Source of the DNA: DAIDKA01 sp036521075
Lineage (GTDB): Bacteria; Pseudomonadota; Gammaproteobacteria; Steroidobacterales; Steroidobacteraceae
Assembly: GCA_036521075.1 (NCBI GenBank)
Contig: DATDIL010000162.1
Span: forward strand, 1-64,000
DNA length: 64,000 nt
Direction of reading: 5' to 3'
Each line of letters starts with the position of its first letter. The first letter of the stretch is position 1. Positions 31,637-40,503 of the stretch are shown here, in pieces. The notes under the pieces were generated by a model. It did no database searches, was not told where the DNA came from, and saw only the letters and a list, made by a program, of their open reading frames with translations. The translations under genes were made by a program, and so were the position numbers.

Positions 31637-33040
31637 TTAATGATCCTCGACCGTCACACTGGCGATTGCCAGCGGACCAAGGACGAAGGGATGGTCGGGA
31701 GAGCGGAGCTGTGTTTGTCCGTTGTTTGCGTCCTGATCAACAACGCGCCAGCGCATTGCACTTCCGGCGTTAAGTTCAAGTGATACTGCGCTGTCGGATC
31801 GGTTGATCAGCAGGACTTTGCGTACCCCTTGTGCGGTGACGAATGCTTGGGCGTAAATCGGTGCGCGACGGGTCATCAAATCCAAAACTGCTGGGGGGAG
31901 ATGATAGGGGGGCAGATCGAAGTTCCGAGTTTCGACCAACTCAGAGTCTGGCGGGAATTCCTCAATGAGAAGTTTTAGCGTCCAATACCGGGAGTTCGGT
32001 TGTCCGCTTTCCCATTCGATCATCGCCAATTCCTGCCAGATCTGGTCGGGTTGAACAGCCACGAGTCCGGAGACGTGAGCCGCTATAACGCCCAGGACCG
32101 CGAGCCGTGCGTATAAGTATGCATACATGGCCGCGGAAAGCTGGACAGCAAACCTCACCTCCTCCGGCTGCAATCCTCGCGCACCCTGGTTCATCGTACC
32201 TATCTCGGTAACCATTAGTCCCGTAGCAGGCGAGAGCGAATCGCGGATTGCGCAGACGTAACGGAGACTGTCGATGAATCCATCGGCTTGGTTGAACACT
32301 GCGGCAACCTGATCCCGTCGCGCAATTTGCGGCGTGTACATTGCATAAAAATGGTATGAAACGTAGTCGAGCGGAATGTCAGCCCTATGGTTGCGCGGAT
32401 TGAGAAAATGGGTCGTAAACTGTGGATCGGAGAGGGTTGAGCATAGAGCAAGGCCGACGAATTGCGTGTTTGGTGAGACCTTCCTTACTGCCTCGACTAT
32501 GACGTCGTATGTTTCGGTATAGTCCGCCGGCGACATGGCAGGCTCATAGTCCGGCTCATTAAGGACCTCCCAAAGCGGGATGTGCAGACGATGACCGGAC
32601 AGATGTTGTCGCCCGGGAGGATCGTCAAAGCCACCCTTGATATACCAGGCTGCAAATTTTCCAAAATAATCTGCGATTGAGTCTGGCGATCGTGCGGAAG
32701 TTGGTAAAGCCGAGAAGTTCAGAATGAAGGGTCGTCCTCTGTTGGCGAAAAGGAAATCCATGAATGGCGGATCGATCTTTGAAAAGTCCCAATCGGGATC
32801 GGCACCATTGGAATCCTTTAGAGCGACCGTCAAGTCCGGCCGGTTGTGCCAGCCTTGGTACCTCACCATCGATGGCGCTAGTTCGCTAAGAGCGGAAAGG
32901 CCCTCGGAATACCTCGGCTTGTCGCTCGCGAGCTTCCAGTCCCCGAAGCCGAACCCAGGGCCCATTTGAAGACTTCCGATTAGTCTTGAGATGCTTTTGA
33001 ATTTGCTCCAATCGACACAGATGGTGATCATCCACCGCAT
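31637..33040 (-). CDS. Clan-A glycoside hydrolase (GH39-like), possibly N-terminally incomplete
   Basis: A 467-residue (beta/alpha)8-barrel hydrolase. The acid/base Glu is in PLWEVLNEPDYE and the nucleophile Glu in LMVTEIGTMNQG, the pattern of retaining clan GH-A enzymes; LPTSARSPDSIADYFGKFAA and DYVSYHFYAMYTP fit the barrel. A small beta domain closes the protein (VLLINRSDSAVSLELN). The frame begins only 20 or so residues before the barrel start and has no signal peptide. A stop lies 7 codons upstream, so the gene is short for a secreted enzyme. Base composition is lower in GC than the neighbours, suggesting transfer. Region 33041-33336 upstream shows no convincing gene. Confidence 0.7.
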   Translation of the reverse strand: MRWMITICVDWSKFKSISRLIGSLQMGPGFGFGDWKLASDKPRYSEGLSALSELAPSMVRYQGWHNRPDLTVALKDSNGADPDWDFSKIDPPFMDFLFANRGRPFILNFSALPTSARSPDSIADYFGKFAAWYIKGGFDDPPGRQHLSGHRLHIPLWEVLNEPDYEPAMSPADYTETYDVIVEAVRKVSPNTQFVGLALCSTLSDPQFTTHFLNPRNHRADIPLDYVSYHFYAMYTPQIARRDQVAAVFNQADGFIDSLRYVCAIRDSLSPATGLMVTEIGTMNQGARGLQPEEVRFAVQLSAAMYAYLYARLAVLGVIAAHVSGLVAVQPDQIWQELAMIEWESGQPNSRYWTLKLLIEEFPPDSELVETRNFDLPPYHLPPAVLDLMTRRAPIYAQAFVTAQGVRKVLLINRSDSAVSLELNAGSAMRWRVVDQDANNGQTQLRSPDHPFVLGPLAIASVTVEDH

Positions 33041-33336
33041 AATAGTCGAGCTTGAGCGCTAGTCCAATTCGTGGTCGGGCTTTATCGATCCAACGTCCGG
33101 GGCACCAATTGCACCAGCTGAGCTCGGAAAGCATCTGACGAAGATCGGCTGTGTCCGTGGCTAATTCTCGCTCGAAAGGATGCGCCTTGCTGGCTCACAG
33201 CGCGTTACGACACTGTACCCCTCAACCTTGACGTTGGACCCCCGAGTCTGGTGCACCGTCGCTGAGTCCTCCGCAACCCGCGAGATCTTCCCACCGGCGT
33301 GATGTGCGCAACGCCAGCGCAGGATAACGCGCATCA

Positions 33337-34266
33337 TCAATGCACGATCTCCTTCGTCATGGTCTGCACGACATGCCATCGCTGCTGCGCAGGCTTGTGC
33401 GGGGGCGTCGTATAGAGGGACTTTAAGAAGGCCCGATCCCACTCTGTCATTCCAGCGGGCGCGGCCTTCGTGCCGTTGAACAACTGCAGAATCGTCGGAG
33501 CGTCCGCCAGGCTATCGACAGGTTTGATCTCTGTGAGACCGACCAGGGCGGCATAGTCGGCTAACTGTCCCAGCGTCACTCCCTTCAGCTGGGACGCATC
33601 GACGATCACAAAGACCCGAAATAGGTACCAACTGGAATTTCCTGTCCAGGTGTCCCCTGAATAGGTAATGGGGCCCACCTTTGCCGCGTGCACAATCGGA
33701 TGCACGCCGGATGGCGCGACGGGCGCGTCGCGGTACAACACCCGCACCGGCCCTGGTTTGGAGATGAAGTCATCAAGGACTATATGGGACGGTACAATTG
33801 GCGTACCGTCCATCGGTTCATAAGAAATGCCAAACGTAAACTGGAAATTTCGCTTGGTCATCATCGCCTTCAGCAGTTCCTGCGGTTGCATGGTCACCAG
33901 GATGTAAAGGTTGGGATGACATTTTCCGCCCGCGAGCGGTACCCGCCCGGCGCGCGCGATGTCCGAGACACGGCCAACGATGAACTCACCTTCCTCTTGG
34001 GCAAGACCAGACACGAGCGGGCAAACGGGCTGGCCCCAAAGGGGGAGCCCTCCGTCAAACTGGGGTCCGCTGATCTTGCTTATAAACGCGGTGAGCCTAT
34101 CTGCCAGTTTGGCGCGCTGTGCCGTGACAGTGACTTCCTGCAGCCGCTCGGTAGCTGACGAACCATCATTCGTCGGTGCAGACTGATCAGTGGCGGCCCG
34201 GACATCCGCCAATCCCAGAGCCGCGAGTGCGGCGGACATGATCAGCAGCCTTGACGCCTTTGACAT
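33337..34266 (-). CDS. Exported protein of unknown function with TonB-box-like N-terminus
   Basis: A 309-residue protein with a signal peptide (MSKASRLLIMSAALAALGLA). The mature start includes ERLQEVTVTAQR, a motif also found at the N-terminus of TonB-dependent receptors. The body is a conserved but unnamed family: PLWGQPVCPLVSGLAQEEGEFIV, KCHPNLYILVTMQPQELL, and a C-terminal LADYAALVGLTEIKP. Two Cys residues could form a disulfide. No barrel or plug follows, so it is not a receptor. It may be a periplasmic partner of one. Function unknown. Confidence 0.7.
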   Translation of the reverse strand: MSKASRLLIMSAALAALGLADVRAATDQSAPTNDGSSATERLQEVTVTAQRAKLADRLTAFISKISGPQFDGGLPLWGQPVCPLVSGLAQEEGEFIVGRVSDIARAGRVPLAGGKCHPNLYILVTMQPQELLKAMMTKRNFQFTFGISYEPMDGTPIVPSHIVLDDFISKPGPVRVLYRDAPVAPSGVHPIVHAAKVGPITYSGDTWTGNSSWYLFRVFVIVDASQLKGVTLGQLADYAALVGLTEIKPVDSLADAPTILQLFNGTKAAPAGMTEWDRAFLKSLYTTPPHKPAQQRWHVVQTMTKEIVH

Positions 34267-34439
34267 CGGAGTGCGCCTTCATCGTCTGAAGTGCGGTCAG
34301 TTTGCCACCCTGAGCCTGCGAAGTCAGCAAGCCAGTCGGGGTCCCGATTGCGGTCATTCGTCAAATCCGCGTGTGACAGAGCGAAAATCACTCATGTCGG
34401 ACCTTTGGAAGGTCCGCAACTGGTTTGCCGCCGCTTCGG

Positions 34440-35639
34440 TCACTTCGCCTTCGGCAGCCCGTCCATGAAGGCGTTCATCTCGCGCTCCACCTCGGCCAGG
34501 TTGGACCTGAAAATGTAGTGCTGGCCATTGGCAATGCGTACGACTTTGGCCTGCGGCACGCCGGCTTCGAAGGCGTCCACCTGCGCGGCAAGGGGAGGGA
34601 AGTCACGGTGGTCGCCAAAGATGGCCAGCACCGGGCCGTTGATGGCCGTGTACTTCTGGCCGCCGCTGACGATGGCGAATGAGACCTTGTCCTGCAGTGA
34701 CTGCGATTTGGACAGAGAATCCATCGTCATGACGTGCACCCCGGGCGGCGGCGTGAAGCCCTGCTTCGCGCCCAAATCCCGAACCTTGCTCTCCATCCTG
34801 GGATCGTGGAAGGCGTAGTCGTACCCGGCCTCCAGATAGATCAGCCCCGACACGCGTTCCGGATGGCGCGCGCCGAAGAAGCTCAGCTCCTCACCTCCCC
34901 GGGAATGGCCAGCCAACACGGGATGATCGAGTTTGAGCGCGTCGATGACCGCCAGGACGTCCTCGCCGAGACGTTCGGCGCTGTAGTTTTCCGGGGTCGG
35001 TTCCGGCTTGCTGGACATTCCAGAGCCGCGCCGGGTGATGGCGTAGACGTGATGCTTTGCGGTGAACAGCGGCGCGAAATCATCAAAGGCGTGGCCCGTG
35101 TTGCCGTCTCCGGGCACAAACACCAAAGGCGGCCCCTTACCACCCCAGTCGAGCACTTCCAGTCTGACCCCCTTCTCGACCTCCACGAACCGCACCCTGT
35201 GCGGCGAGGGGTCGATCGGCCACGCCGTCTTCTCGGTCACCCTGTCGAATCTGATCGGCCGGGGCTGACCGGCCCTGACACCGCCCGTGACACTTGTTCC
35301 CGTCAGGGATTTGCCGTCGGCTGAAAGGTCGGCGTCGATGGTCGTGAGGGAATCGTCCACGATGAGATGGACATGCGGGCCTTGCACTTCGACCGTGGAA
35401 ATCGGGTTTCCGTTGCGCGGAGGGCCTTCCGGGCCGAGATAAAACGCCTCGCCGTGAAGTTTGCCACCCGGACCTGTGGTGATCTTGATCACCTGCCTCA
35501 GATTTGGCCCATCGCCGCCCTGCCAGGTTCCCACCACCCTTTGCGCCGATGATGGAGGGACGCTCCCCAGACAGACGGCGCTAGCGGCCATGGCCGCGGC
35601 GATCGAGGCAATTGCGAGGCTCCGTACTTTCAATCTCAA
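34440..35639 (-). CDS. Exported alpha/beta hydrolase with N-terminal beta domain
   Basis: A 399-residue secreted hydrolase. A signal peptide (IASIAAAMAASAVCLGS) leads into a 120-residue lipocalin-like beta domain (VVGTWQGGDGPNLRQVIKI), then an alpha/beta-hydrolase: VFVPGDGNTGHAFDDF (oxyanion region), nucleophile elbow AGHSRGGEE, the acid in FGDHRDFPP and the His in NGQHYIF. It should cleave an ester or amide in the periplasm. No ATG is available; TTG codons at 35639 or 35633 follow a GGGAG, the second with better spacing. It is divergent from the Lrp-type regulator. Confidence 0.85.
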   Translation of the reverse strand: MRLKVRSLAIASIAAAMAASAVCLGSVPPSSAQRVVGTWQGGDGPNLRQVIKITTGPGGKLHGEAFYLGPEGPPRNGNPISTVEVQGPHVHLIVDDSLTTIDADLSADGKSLTGTSVTGGVRAGQPRPIRFDRVTEKTAWPIDPSPHRVRFVEVEKGVRLEVLDWGGKGPPLVFVPGDGNTGHAFDDFAPLFTAKHHVYAITRRGSGMSSKPEPTPENYSAERLGEDVLAVIDALKLDHPVLAGHSRGGEELSFFGARHPERVSGLIYLEAGYDYAFHDPRMESKVRDLGAKQGFTPPPGVHVMTMDSLSKSQSLQDKVSFAIVSGGQKYTAINGPVLAIFGDHRDFPPLAAQVDAFEAGVPQAKVVRIANGQHYIFRSNLAEVEREMNAFMDGLPKAK

Positions 35640-35813
35640 TTCTCCCGTGGTCCGGCGCTGGTTTGGCCGGCCATGCTTGACGCTGGCCTAAAACTCTCCA
35701 GCAAGATAGCGGTCCGAACCCTGATACAGTGGCCCAGCCCAAGTAATCAAAATTGGCATTTGACACCATTGCTGCGCAGATTTTCACCAGATATTCGAGG
35801 TGCAACGCACGAT

Positions 35814-36302
35814 ATGCGCATAAAGCTCGACAAAATCGATATAGAGCTCCTCAACGCCATTCAGTCCGACAATCAGCTTGGCGCGGAAAAGCTGGCACAG
35901 ATTGTGCCGCTCTCGCCTTCCGCGATCATGCGTCGGTTACGTCGGCTGCGCGCGGACGGCGTCATTGCATATGAAGCAGCCGTGCTCTCAAAAGACGTTC
36001 TGCGCGGGCGGCTATCGGCATTCATCAACGTACAACTGGAGCGACACCAGGCTGCGGCCTCGCGCAAGTTTCTCGCGGGTCTGTTGAAGTGCCGGGAAAT
36101 TCAGTTGTGCGCGGAAGTTACCGGAAGCGTGGATTATCTGCTCCTGGTGACGGTCCGATCCTTCGATGACCTTAACAAGCTGACCGCTGATCTGCTTGAA
36201 AGCAATCCGGCCGTGCATCGCTATGAGATCAGCTTTGCAAAGACCTTCCACAAAAGGACATTTGCGGTGCCCATGGAGGATACGGATTGTGTCGTCGATT
36301 AG
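35814..36302 (+). CDS. Lrp/AsnC-family transcriptional regulator
   Basis: A 162-residue Lrp/AsnC regulator. The N-terminal winged HTH is LDKIDIELLNAIQSDNQLGAEKLAQIVPLSPSAIMRRLRRL. It is shown here as one unit in pieces: 'DKIDIELLNAIQSDNQLG' and 'PLSPSAIMRRLRRLRADG'. The C-terminal RAM (effector/oligomer) domain contains CAEVTGSVDYLLLVTVRSFDDL. The start is the ATG at 35814. It is divergent from the hydrolase at 34440, with about 170 bases between, and is likely to regulate it in response to an amino acid or related ligand. Confidence 0.93.
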   Translation: MRIKLDKIDIELLNAIQSDNQLGAEKLAQIVPLSPSAIMRRLRRLRADGVIAYEAAVLSKDVLRGRLSAFINVQLERHQAAASRKFLAGLLKCREIQLCAEVTGSVDYLLLVTVRSFDDLNKLTADLLESNPAVHRYEISFAKTFHKRTFAVPMEDTDCVVD

Positions 36303-36890
36303 ATAAGCTGCAGGAGCGTCGACTGAATGGCAAGGCAAGATTGTCCTGATGAACGACAACATTCGGCGCGAAAGCCGCGGGCCGCTTCGGCACCCGTTGC
36401 AATCATCTGCCAGCGGCGGCTTTAGCGCATGCCGCTACACCACGCGCATATCATAGCTTGTACCCTACGCAAGAGATTCGCGTTGGGTATAATTCGGGAA
36501 GCGACAGACTCAGTCGTCTAGCGCCGCAAAGGCGCGCACCGGGAAGGTTCCGCTAACGTCGATAAGCCGCATGGGCGATCTCCGCGCTGTTTGAGTTTCT
36601 TACTCAGTCTAGAGAATGTGGTGCTTTTATGAAATGACCACAGCTATCGCTGACGCCTCGACGCTGGATCGCCATATCGGCTACTTCCGCAACCGCGCAC
36701 TGGGGTCGATCGAATTTGGCGCGTGAGCGATCAGGGATGGGACATCTACAAAGTTCAGCATGAGAACGACGTTCATCGGTACCGAGTCGCCACGGGCGAT
36801 GACGGAAAGGTCTACGGCTCTAGCGAGGCAAGTGCTAAACCTGTCGAAGGATTCCGGTGAGTCGAGCAGCACCGTGACGCAGCCGATTAC
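36303..36890. other. Gene-free stretch with an inverted repeat
   Basis: Nothing protein-like is seen in these 588 bases. TACCCTACGC (36461-36470) and GCGTTGGGTA (36480-36489) form a 10-base inverted repeat with one mismatch around a 9-base loop. It could act as a weak terminator for the Lrp gene or as a protein-binding site. Confidence 0.4.
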
Positions 36891-38021
36891 TCACTCATCG
36901 CCGGGACGGCGGGATTCATCGAGGCGGACCACGAGTTTTCCGACGAACTGGTCGGACTCCATGAGATTCATTGCCTGCTCGTACTCCTCCAGTGCAAACA
37001 CCCGTTCGATCACGGGATGCAACCGGTGCTTTCGCATGAACGCGAGCATGTTCCTAAAGTCGGCCCGTGATCCGACAAAGACACCCTGTGCCTTGGCTAC
37101 GATTCCCAGCAGGCCGCTCGCGGGAATGTCCCCATCGTAGCCCGTGAGGCCACCGACGATGGACAGTGTCCCGGCTGGGGCGAGACTGCTCACGGCCTGG
37201 GGAAGCGTAGTTTTGCCTCCCACGTCCACGACGAGATCGGCGCCTCGGCCGTCGGTCAGTTCAAGTACGCGTTGACCCCACATTGGTACGGAGTGGTAGT
37301 TGATGCTCTCGTGGGGCGCAATTTTTAGCGTGCGCTGGAGCTTCTCATCCGAGCTACTCGTCAGAATGACCCGTGCGCCGGCCGCCGCTGCAAATTGCAG
37401 CGCGAAGGTCGACACGCCGCCGGTTCCCTCGATTAACACGACTTTGCCCGGACCCAACTGGCTTCGCCCGACGGTCGCTACCCACGCTGTCACTCCGGCT
37501 GTCGGAAACGTCGCGGCCTCCTCGTAGCTGTAGCCGTCCGGTATTGCCGTTACAGCGGTGTCGTCGAGCGCGATGTAGTCAGATGCCACCCCCGGTACCA
37601 TTGCCCGGTGTATCTGCGCCCGCGCGGGTGTTCCATCCGTCCAGTTACGAAAGTACGTGTTCGTGACACGCTCACCCACGTGAAAGGCGGTGACTGCCTT
37701 TCCGATGGCGACAATGTCGCCCGCGGCATCCGACCCAATCCTTAGACCCGTGAGATTCACATTCGGAATTCGCCGCTTGGGCGGAAGATCGTCGTGGTTG
37801 AGCGATATGGCGCGAACGTGAACGAGCACTTGATGCTCGCCGACTATCGGCATCGGTACGTGCGTGAGTGCCCAGCCATAGCCGTCTGCAGTCTCTTTGA
37901 GAGTCAGGCTGCGAATCGTCACAGGCAATGGCGCTGCCGTCTCGCGTGCGGAGGCCTGTCGAGGCGACGCCAGGGACAAACCTGCTAGGGCGCCAAGGAT
38001 TACAAGTGCAACAGACCGCAT
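36891..38021 (-). CDS. Zinc-free medium-chain alcohol dehydrogenase with a signal peptide
   Basis: A 376-residue MDR-superfamily oxidoreductase. The N-terminus MRSVALVILGALAGLSLASP is a clear signal peptide, unusual for an NAD(P)-dependent enzyme, which normally works in the cytoplasm. The body shows VLVHVRAISLNHDDL, GSDAAGDIVAIGKAV, the nucleotide loop IEGTGGVSTFALQFAAAAG, and GRGADLVVDVGG. The structural zinc Cys cluster is missing. The start ATG at 38021 follows GGAGGT; the GTG at 38027 is less likely. It is on the same strand as the exported cupin gene upstream, with about 100 bases between. Confidence 0.88.
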   Translation of the reverse strand: MRSVALVILGALAGLSLASPRQASARETAAPLPVTIRSLTLKETADGYGWALTHVPMPIVGEHQVLVHVRAISLNHDDLPPKRRIPNVNLTGLRIGSDAAGDIVAIGKAVTAFHVGERVTNTYFRNWTDGTPARAQIHRAMVPGVASDYIALDDTAVTAIPDGYSYEEAATFPTAGVTAWVATVGRSQLGPGKVVLIEGTGGVSTFALQFAAAAGARVILTSSSDEKLQRTLKIAPHESINYHSVPMWGQRVLELTDGRGADLVVDVGGKTTLPQAVSSLAPAGTLSIVGGLTGYDGDIPASGLLGIVAKAQGVFVGSRADFRNMLAFMRKHRLHPVIERVFALEEYEQAMNLMESDQFVGKLVVRLDESRRPGDE

Positions 38022-38125
38022 ATCCACCTCCGCTTCTGCGTAGCCGAACTTCGCTCTTCCGAGCTGGCTCCCATTTGGATGGAAAGCGCGAAGCCAAAGG
38101 GCGCCGATGGCGCTATCGCTCGTTG

Positions 38126-38650
38126 CTATGGTTCCGAGACAACAGTCCCGCCTGGCTCGAGCGCAGGAATCATCACGCCGTGTATATTCTGAAAGAACGC
38201 TGGCTCACTTGCCGGAGCCCAAATGACGAGCACCTTCGCAGGTGCCGACTTGGGCACAATGTGACGCACGTGATCCCCGGGCCGAACGACGCCGATCATG
38301 CCCGGTGTCAGGCGATAGCGCTTGCCGTTCACCTCGTGCTCATATGTGCCAGACAGGACGTAGAGGATCTCCACTGACTTATGCGTATGGCTCGGCGAGA
38401 GCATACCGGCAGGGAAGGTCGCCTCAACCATCTCGAGTTCGGAGCCGCCCAGGTTCGATTCGTTGAGAAGGATCTTGCAGTCTATCCCTCCTGCGTGGAT
38501 CTGATCCAAGACACCTGCGGTAGCGTATGCGTACCGGTCACCGGAATGCACTGCGGTGTCGGCGGCCGATGACCTGCCGAGCGAGAATGCAAGCGCGATC
38601 GAAAGCGCAAGACCGACGAAGGCGGATACCAGCCACTTCGATGCTCTCAT
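38126..38650 (-). CDS. Exported cupin-domain protein
   Basis: A 174-residue protein with a signal peptide (LVSAFVGLALSIALAFSLG) and a single cupin barrel. The metal-binding motif 1 is SHTHKSVEILYVLSGTYEH (two His and a Glu) and motif 2 is PGDHVRHIVPKSAPA with the last His. Cupins of this type bind a metal and may act as dioxygenase, isomerase or sensor; nothing fixes the role here. It is upstream of the exported dehydrogenase on the same strand, and the two may form an export-coupled pair. Confidence 0.85.
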   Translation of the reverse strand: MRASKWLVSAFVGLALSIALAFSLGRSSAADTAVHSGDRYAYATAGVLDQIHAGGIDCKILLNESNLGGSELEMVEATFPAGMLSPSHTHKSVEILYVLSGTYEHEVNGKRYRLTPGMIGVVRPGDHVRHIVPKSAPAKVLVIWAPASEPAFFQNIHGVMIPALEPGGTVVSEP

Positions 38651-38672
38651 TGACCTGCTCCGTGGTTCGCAA

Positions 38673-39530
38673 TCATTGTGCCTTCACGACTTCGGCGCGT
38701 CGCAGACTCATGCCTGGGGCCGGCGTCGGGGGCCACAAAAGGAGAACCAGGTACCCCACGCTTGCGATGTTCAACACGTCGAATACGTATTGCTCATGCA
38801 GCGAATCGGTGATCTCCCCGACGAGCCCTGCGGCGCGAGCCAGTTCAGCGAGCACACACAGCGATGCCGCCAGTATCGCAACGAAGCAGGTCAACCGCTC
38901 CAATCCGGTGAGTCGGGGCTTTCGGACTACCCAAAGTCCCGCGGCGAGGATGTACAGGGCCTGCAGGGCGACCGGCATCATGAGGTCGAGATGTCGTGAA
39001 ACCAACGAGGCCGTGAATCGCGGGTCGGTCACTGCGTGGATCACGAGCCGAGCAAGTCCGGGAAGATACCGAACGGTCACCGCTGCCGCGAAGACCGAGA
39101 GAACTGTGCGCGGATGGGATCGATGAATCCGCGTCACGACCCATACCGTGACGAAGATCAGCGCATCGGCCAGCGAACCACACATCAGCATGCCAACGAC
39201 ACGCCGCACGGCCTGGGCGCTCCACGGATGCCGGCTCACCGCCGCGAGACTCGCGTGGAGCGGCTGGGATGCGTACGGGTAGCCGGCATCCAAAAGCCAG
39301 ATCAAGGCGCAACCGGTGGCGACCGCCGCGCTGAACGAAAACCCATACAAACGAAGCGTTCGAACGAGGTCGACGGCCAAAGTTCCCAGCGCCTGCCGCC
39401 AATACCAGAGCCGCGAATGGCCCTGCTCGAATTGCTCAACGAGATCACCGATAAGCGGGTCGAATCGCGAACGGCCACCGACTCGCTCAAGCAGCCAGGT
39501 CGCGGCCCGCGGCGCGGCCCTGGAGCTCAT
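38673..39530 (-). CDS. Integral membrane protein with permease-prefix-like N-terminus
   Basis: A 285-residue protein. Residues 1-50 (DPLIGDLVEQFEQGHSRLWYWRQAL) match the short cytoplasmic prefix that precedes MacB-type permeases in PadR-linked operons. About six transmembrane segments follow (for example AAVATGCALIWLLDAGY, LIFVTVWVVTRIH, FVAILAASLCVLAELA), but there is no FtsX/MacB core. It is translationally coupled to padR by a 4-base overlap. Its function is unknown. It could be a stress or antibiotic-responsive membrane protein controlled by PadR. Confidence 0.75.
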   Translation of the reverse strand: MSSRAAPRAATWLLERVGGRSRFDPLIGDLVEQFEQGHSRLWYWRQALGTLAVDLVRTLRLYGFSFSAAVATGCALIWLLDAGYPYASQPLHASLAAVSRHPWSAQAVRRVVGMLMCGSLADALIFVTVWVVTRIHRSHPRTVLSVFAAAVTVRYLPGLARLVIHAVTDPRFTASLVSRHLDLMMPVALQALYILAAGLWVVRKPRLTGLERLTCFVAILAASLCVLAELARAAGLVGEITDSLHEQYVFDVLNIASVGYLVLLLWPPTPAPGMSLRRAEVVKAQ

Positions 39531-39862
39531 GACTTTGCACCGGCCGTCTTCGCAAGGCCTTGCCAGAGCGCTTCGAGCGCACGCTGCGTGTCGCGTACCT
39601 CCCGGCTGCCCTCGGCAGTGAGTGCGAAATAGCGCTTTGCGCGCCCGCCGCGCTGCGGAGTCGCTTCGCCGAGTTTTGATGTGACGAAACCTTTGGATTC
39701 GAGCCGCTCAAGGATCGCATACACGCTGCCTTGCAGCATTTCGCGCCCAGTTCGCTGCGCAATCTCAGCCGCGATCGGCACTCCATAAGCCTCCCGCCCG
39801 AGCCGCAGCACTGCCAGCATCACGATGAGCTCGTGCTGGCCGAGGAATTCACGGTTGCGCAT
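39527..39862 (-). CDS. PadR-family transcriptional regulator
   Basis: A 111-residue PadR repressor. The winged HTH is in EFLGQHELIVMLAVLRLG, REAYGVPIAAEIAQRTGREM, LQGSVYAILERLESKGFV, with the wing GGRAKRYFALTAEG. The short C-terminal helix is the dimer arm of the PadR-s2 type. Its ATG at 39862 is upstream of the membrane-protein gene it overlaps, so the pair is a self-regulated operon. Ligands of such regulators are often phenolics or antibiotics. Confidence 0.92.
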   Translation of the reverse strand: MRNREFLGQHELIVMLAVLRLGREAYGVPIAAEIAQRTGREMLQGSVYAILERLESKGFVTSKLGEATPQRGGRAKRYFALTAEGSREVRDTQRALEALWQGLAKTAGAKS

Positions 39863-39918
39863 TTAATCAATGTTAATGAATAAATAGCCCGTGTCAATGG
39901 TCTGGTGCCGTCTGCCAA

Positions 39919-39975
39919 TCAAAGAGCATGAGTGTTGGCATAGCGCAGCGACATCTGCACCGAGCTATGCCCGAA
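39919..39975 (-). pseudogene. Tyrosine-recombinase C-terminal crumb
   Basis: The minus strand encodes F-GHSSVQMSLRYANTHAL and a stop. GHSSVQMSLRYA is the box-II end of tyrosine recombinases, with the GH and the Tyr nucleophile, very close to GHSSVGMSLRYAHLAP of the integrase at 9403. Just upstream the similarity is lost. It is the last trace of an integrated element. Confidence 0.6.
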
Positions 39976-40503
39976 GGCCGAGGCAGTGGGCAAGACGCCT
40001 ACTCTTGGGATAGCTTGAGAGCCTGGGCGCGCAAGCTTTTATCATCGACGAACTCCACGGTTCTCGTGGAAAACAGCGGTAAAATCTGTTGCTTGACCAA
40101 CGCGGCAAACAATTGCTGCTGGCTCGACGTCGTGCGGCTCGAGCTGAAGACAGAAATCCGCTCGCGAAGCGCACACCTGCGTTGTGTCCACACGGCCGGT
40201 TGGCTCAAATCCGGTGCCTCAACGAGGCTTACGGTCTCGGAAGCCGCACCCGTGGCGACAGTGGCCGCAGATGCGACGGCAACTTGGCTGGGGTGTCCTT
40301 CACTTCCAGTGCTGACGCGGTTGCACCCAGGCAGGGCACCGATCGGGCGGTCACGCCGTTTCTGAGGAACTCCTGAAAACCCGCGTGGGTTGAACACTAC
40401 GCCGGAATAAGGTCAAAGGGGCTGTGGCGCTGGTTTACGCCAGGTCACGGACCCTCAATAGGCGTCATCTGGCGGCCGCAAATTCAATGGCTTGGGCCCC
40501 GAA
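39976..40503. other. Debris region; one unsupported minus-strand frame
   Basis: A minus-strand open frame at 39999-40397 could encode 132 residues (MFNPRGFSGVPQKRRDRPIG... ALKLSQE). It has no recognisable domain but a protein-like C-terminal part (LFAALVKQQILPLFSTRTVE). It ends just before the integrase crumb and may be another fossil of the same element. Nothing else is visible. Confidence 0.3.

Noticed and set aside
35753..36087. Short + strand frames inside the Lrp-family gene
   Set aside because: Out-of-frame shadows of a regulator with a complete HTH and RAM domain.
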